A stretch of 8,905 bases of DNA from an uncultured Ilumatobacter sp. (lineage in GTDB: Bacteria; Actinomycetota; Acidimicrobiia; Acidimicrobiales; Ilumatobacteraceae): contig CALAHA010000023.1 in NCBI GenBank assembly GCA_937891565.1, positions 1 to 8,905 on the forward strand. Reading direction: 5' to 3'. Position 1 is the stretch's first letter; each line of letters begins with the position of its first letter. Shown here in pieces: positions 6,139 to 8,905 of this stretch. The notes beneath the pieces are model-generated. The model did no database searches. It had not been told where the DNA came from and saw only the letters and a list, made by a program, of their open reading frames with translations. The translations under genes and the position numbers were made by a program.

Positions 6139-7575
6139 TCAGACAGACACGGTGTCGCGCTGTGAACGAAGCCCGCGTGTCGCTGCGACATCGTCGTCAC
6201 GCAATCGAAGGCTGATCACAACGGCCGGCACGATGAGGAGGCCGCACGTGAGGAACCCCGTTTGGTATGCAACGAGCCGATCGGCAGCCGCAGCGTTGTC
6301 GCCACCGACCGATGACAGTCGTGCCGCGATCACGGTGACTGCAATGGCCACGCCACCCGTATAGGCGATCTGGCGCACCGTGTTGAACACCGACGTTGCT
6401 CGCCCGGTGTCGGCGAGCGATGTCGTTGCGTAGACCGCTGTTTGGATCGATACGAACACCAAGCCGACCGATGCGCCGCGTCCGAACGAGAGCGCACCGA
6501 GCACCTGCACCGGTGTGTCGAGGGTGGCGAGCGCGAATGATGCGGTGAAGAAGGCGGTCAAGGCCGAACCAACAATCATCAAACGGCGTGGGCCAATCAC
6601 TCGGTAGAGGCGCCGACCCAGCAGGTTCGAAAGCAGGAAGATGCCGGCGGCCTGCGGGGCCTGCACGAGGCCGCTTGTCGTGGCCGAGAACCCGCGCAGC
6701 GTCTGCATGTACAACGGGAGGACGATGATCCATCCGAAGAACCCCGCGTACACGAACGGTGACAAGATGTTGATGGTTTGGAAGTGTCGATCTTGCAGTA
6801 ACCGGAGCTTCAGCATCGGCTGTTCGTGACGGAGTTCGACGACGACAAGTGACACCGCGGCGATGATGCCAACAGCGCCAAGCACGAGGACTTTAGGGGA
6901 CGCCCAGCCTTGCTCGGGGCCAATCGTGAGGGTGTAGATCAGCACGCTGACGGCGATGGCCGAAAGTAAGAACCCGGCGGTGTCGAACCGTCCGGCAGCG
7001 CCCTCGGTCGAGTCGTCGCTGTCTCGACCTCGGAGCCACAACACGCCGAGTGAGATGGCCGCTACGCCCATTGGACCGTTGATGAAGAAGATCCATCGCC
7101 ATGACGCGTTGTCGACGAGGATGCCGCCGAGCACCGGTCCAATCGCCGGGGCAATGACGACGACGCTCAGTACGCCGATGGCTGCTTTAGCTCGCTCGGC
7201 CATCGGGTATGCACGGAACAGCATGGCGCTCCCGACGGGGGTGATGAGACCGCCACCGATGCCCTGCAGGACGCGTAGTGCAACCAGTTGGTCGAGCGTT
7301 TGCGCGGCACCACATGCCAAGGAGATGGCGACGAAGCCCATCAGCGCAGTGATGAAGACCCGCTTCGATCCGAAGCGATCAGCCAGCCAGCCTGCAACCG
7401 GGATCATCGCAGCGAGGCTCAATAGGTAACCAACAGCCACCCACTCGATGTCGGTAGATGGAACATTGAACTCCTCGGCCAGTGTCGGTAGCGCGACGTT
7501 GACCATCGTGCCGTCCATCACCGTCATGAACACGGCGAGGACGTAGACGACCATCACCCGTGTCCGATACAGCAT
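6139..7575 (-). CDS. MFS exporter of the DHA2 (EmrB/QacA-like, 14-TM) family
   Basis: This 478-residue membrane protein is very probably a proton-driven drug or metabolite exporter in the cytoplasmic membrane. Visible family motifs are MDGTMVNVALP in the first helix (20-30, motif D1 with the characteristic Asp21), GWLADRFGSKRVF (62-74, motif A), LRVLQGIGGG (100-109, motif B), and APAIGPVLGG (142-151, motif C, typical of antiporters), then the loop SWRWIFFINGP. About 14 hydrophobic segments follow, ending in a short charged tail. The ATG at 7575 was chosen because it gives a short basic N-terminus before helix 1 and follows a TAGCGT element by 7 bases; an in-frame TTG at 7608 adds only 11 unconvincing residues, and an ATG at 7554 is also possible. 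No TetR- or MarR-type regulator is adjacent, which is unusual for such exporters. Substrate specificity cannot be inferred. Confidence 0.92.
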   Translation of the reverse strand: MLYRTRVMVVYVLAVFMTVMDGTMVNVALPTLAEEFNVPSTDIEWVAVGYLLSLAAMIPVAGWLADRFGSKRVFITALMGFVAISLACGAAQTLDQLVALRVLQGIGGGLITPVGSAMLFRAYPMAERAKAAIGVLSVVVIAPAIGPVLGGILVDNASWRWIFFINGPMGVAAISLGVLWLRGRDSDDSTEGAAGRFDTAGFLLSAIAVSVLIYTLTIGPEQGWASPKVLVLGAVGIIAAVSLVVVELRHEQPMLKLRLLQDRHFQTINILSPFVYAGFFGWIIVLPLYMQTLRGFSATTSGLVQAPQAAGIFLLSNLLGRRLYRVIGPRRLMIVGSALTAFFTASFALATLDTPVQVLGALSFGRGASVGLVFVSIQTAVYATTSLADTGRATSVFNTVRQIAYTGGVAIAVTVIAARLSSVGGDNAAAADRLVAYQTGFLTCGLLIVPAVVISLRLRDDDVAATRGLRSQRDTVSV

Positions 7576-7582
7576 TGAACCG

Positions 7583-7588
7583 ACGCTA
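7583..7588 (-). promoter_or_regulatory. Candidate -10 element (TAGCGT) of a leaderless promoter for the MFS gene
   Basis: On the minus strand TAGCGT is followed by CGGTTCA and the ATG at 7575, a 7-base gap without SD. It is a one-base variant of the TAGCCT found at the same place before the nuclease and tldD genes. A weak CGTTTG sits 17 bases upstream as a possible -35. Confidence 0.4.
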
Positions 7589-7626
7589 GGAGTTGCGGGC
7601 CGATACAAACGCCTCAGAGGACTCCA

Positions 7627-7701
7627 ATGAAGTCAGAGTTCGAAGCCTGGCCGATCCCCGAACTTGCCGCCGAGAAGGGCCTGACGGTGCTGAGACGATG
7701 A
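7627..7701 (+). CDS. Candidate 24-residue small ORF between the MFS and PH-domain genes
   Basis: An ATG at 7627 is preceded by AGAGGA (GAGG with a 6-base gap), a good SD. The predicted peptide begins MKSEFEAWPIPELAAEKG and ends in VLRR; it is charged and amphipathic, not hydrophobic. Most third codon positions are G or C. It is the only plus-strand candidate here, lying divergent from the MFS gene and ending 6 bases before the convergent stop of the PH-domain gene. It could be a small protein, the remnant N-terminus of a decayed gene, or chance. I do not recognise the sequence. Confidence 0.3.
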   Translation: MKSEFEAWPIPELAAEKGLTVLRR

Positions 7702-7707
7702 GATGGT

Positions 7708-8905
7708 TCAGATCCAGGGCCGTGTGTCGGTCTCGACGGCATGGAGGATGGTGTCGCGGACGGCGTGTGCTTCGTCGATCGGGATCATCCCGATCGCGAC
7801 CGCTCCGGCTGCGGTTGTCAATCTCACAGTGGCCACCCCGCGTCGCCGCTCGAATATCGACTGCGTGACGTGGACGCTGTTCGTTTTGTGGAGCAGTGCC
7901 TGTTCGGTGGCCGACGAGATCACGCGGCGCGAGCTGGCGAGTTCGTCCTGGAGCCCCCAACGGAAGTTGGCAACACCGACTCGTTTGGTCACCCACACGT
8001 ATGGAACTGCGCAGAATGCCAACAGCGACCACCAGCCGACGAGCATGAACAGTGCGCCGGTCAACACGAGGCAGATGAGCGTGGTGCTTCGAGCCGCGAG
8101 GAAGACCTCGGCGGGATGAATTCGTCGGTCGAGCTGCTGCTCATCGATCGGCGTCACCGCGGCCAGTGTCGCAACTGAGGCGAATTGGACGTCGTCGCAT
8201 CCGCCGAGCGAGAGGCCGCCCTGGCCGACCGTCGCGAGCTGGACACTGCGGAGTCCTGCCCGTCGTTGCAACGGATTCTGGGCGCTGGCGACCATCTGGA
8301 TGCGATCGACACTGCTTGCTGTACTTGTTCGAGAGAGCAGGCCCGACGTGCGGCGCAGGCCGGTTGGGCTCGAGCGCAGCGTGAGCTGCCAGTCTCGGAG
8401 GAACACCCTGATGATGTTCAGGGCCACGCTCAAAACGACGAAGACGACAACCCCGATCGGTATCCACCACCACCGGACGGTCACGTTGTCGGGTCCGGCA
8501 TCGGGCACACGGTCGAAGAAGTCGCCTCCGAGCGCAAAGATCGGGCCGAGGACGACGAGGCCCGTCAGCGGCGACATCGTCAGTGCCATGAGGAGGAGTC
8601 GGCGTCCGTCGTGGGTGAAACCCACCTGGTCCTCGGCAATCACCGGTGGCGGCAGCGTTCCGTCAGTCGGTCGCAGAGCAGGAACCGCCGTGACCGCTTG
8701 ACGTTGCAGTTCTTCGGCCACTGGTCGGGCGATCGCATCGAGTGCAAACTCAACGTCTTTTGTGCCTGCAGTGTTGACGGTGACCTTGACAAGCCCGGTC
8801 AACCGATGGAGTAGCTGTTGCTCGATTGCGATGCTTTGAATTCGTTCGATTGGAACGTTCAGCCGGACGATTCGAATGACACCTTTGGTCACAACCAGTT
8901 CGCCG
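7708..8905 (-). CDS. YdbT-like membrane protein with three bacterial PH (bPH_2) modules, N-terminus beyond the right edge
   Basis: The frame is open through base 8905, so the gene starts outside the window; the GTG at 8892 lies inside the first module (GELVVTKG just before the RIQS motif) and is not the start. Counting from that GTG, module 1 spans about 1-70 with PIERIQSIAIEQ and LLHRLTGLVKV, module 2 about 168-245 with SSVDRIQMVASAQNPLQRR, and module 3 about 307-385 with the more diverged SVHVTQSIFERRRG. Hydrophobic segments at about 98-123, 141-165 and 271-302 separate them. This alternation of helices and bPH_2 modules is the YdbT pattern; missing N-terminal helices should lie to the right. 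The molecular role of the family is poorly known; in Bacillus, YdbS/YdbT are linked to resistance to antimicrobial compounds. A YdbS-like single-module partner would be expected upstream. The last residues (DTRPWI) end cleanly without a domain truncation. Confidence 0.87.
   Translation of the reverse strand, partial: GELVVTKGVIRIVRLNVPIERIQSIAIEQQLLHRLTGLVKVTVNTAGTKDVEFALDAIARPVAEELQRQAVTAVPALRPTDGTLPPPVIAEDQVGFTHDGRRLLLMALTMSPLTGLVVLGPIFALGGDFFDRVPDAGPDNVTVRWWWIPIGVVVFVVLSVALNIIRVFLRDWQLTLRSSPTGLRRTSGLLSRTSTASSVDRIQMVASAQNPLQRRAGLRSVQLATVGQGGLSLGGCDDVQFASVATLAAVTPIDEQQLDRRIHPAEVFLAARSTTLICLVLTGALFMLVGWWSLLAFCAVPYVWVTKRVGVANFRWGLQDELASSRRVISSATEQALLHKTNSVHVTQSIFERRRGVATVRLTTAAGAVAIGMIPIDEAHAVRDTILHAVETDTRPWI

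Overview
This window most likely comes from a high-GC actinobacterium, possibly Acidimicrobiia. That is inferred from three things: G/C-rich third codon positions, a TldD/TldE-like pair encoded in tandem, and several genes that begin a few bases after a TANNNT-type -10 element with no Shine-Dalgarno (SD) site. No marker gene fixes the taxonomy. There is no rRNA, tRNA, CRISPR array, insertion sequence or prophage gene visible. No gap between the assigned genes exceeds about 160 bases.

Layout from left to right. A RecB-like PD-(D/E)XK nuclease of the TM0106 type lies on the minus strand and runs off the left edge (1-1013). A 157-base gap follows. Then comes a minus-strand tldD-tldE pair (4004-1171), translationally coupled by an ATGA overlap. 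Upstream of it, 81 bases away and on the same strand, is a Gfo/Idh/MocA-family oxidoreductase (5135-4086). Diverging from the oxidoreductase across a 135-base regulatory gap is a plus-strand calcineurin-like phosphoesterase (5271-6107). It converges, 31 bases apart, with a minus-strand DHA2-type MFS drug/proton antiporter (7575-6139). After a 132-base gap, a minus-strand membrane protein with three YdbT-like bacterial PH modules (stop at 7708) runs off the right edge.

Functionally this looks like an ordinary chromosomal housekeeping segment, not a dedicated gene system. Genes that plausibly work together are TldD with TldE (a heteromeric protease), and possibly the oxidoreductase read through into them. 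The nuclease, phosphoesterase, exporter and PH-domain protein have no evident functional link to one another.

The most interesting signal is regulatory. The hexamer TAGCCT (or TAGCGT) sits 6-7 bases before an ATG at four places: nuclease, tldD, the MFS gene and a 25-codon upstream ORF before the phosphoesterase. This suggests leaderless transcription. That upstream ORF overlaps the phosphoesterase start and may act as a leader peptide. A second candidate small ORF (24 codons, good SD) lies between the MFS and PH-domain genes. I found no convincing undescribed multi-gene system.
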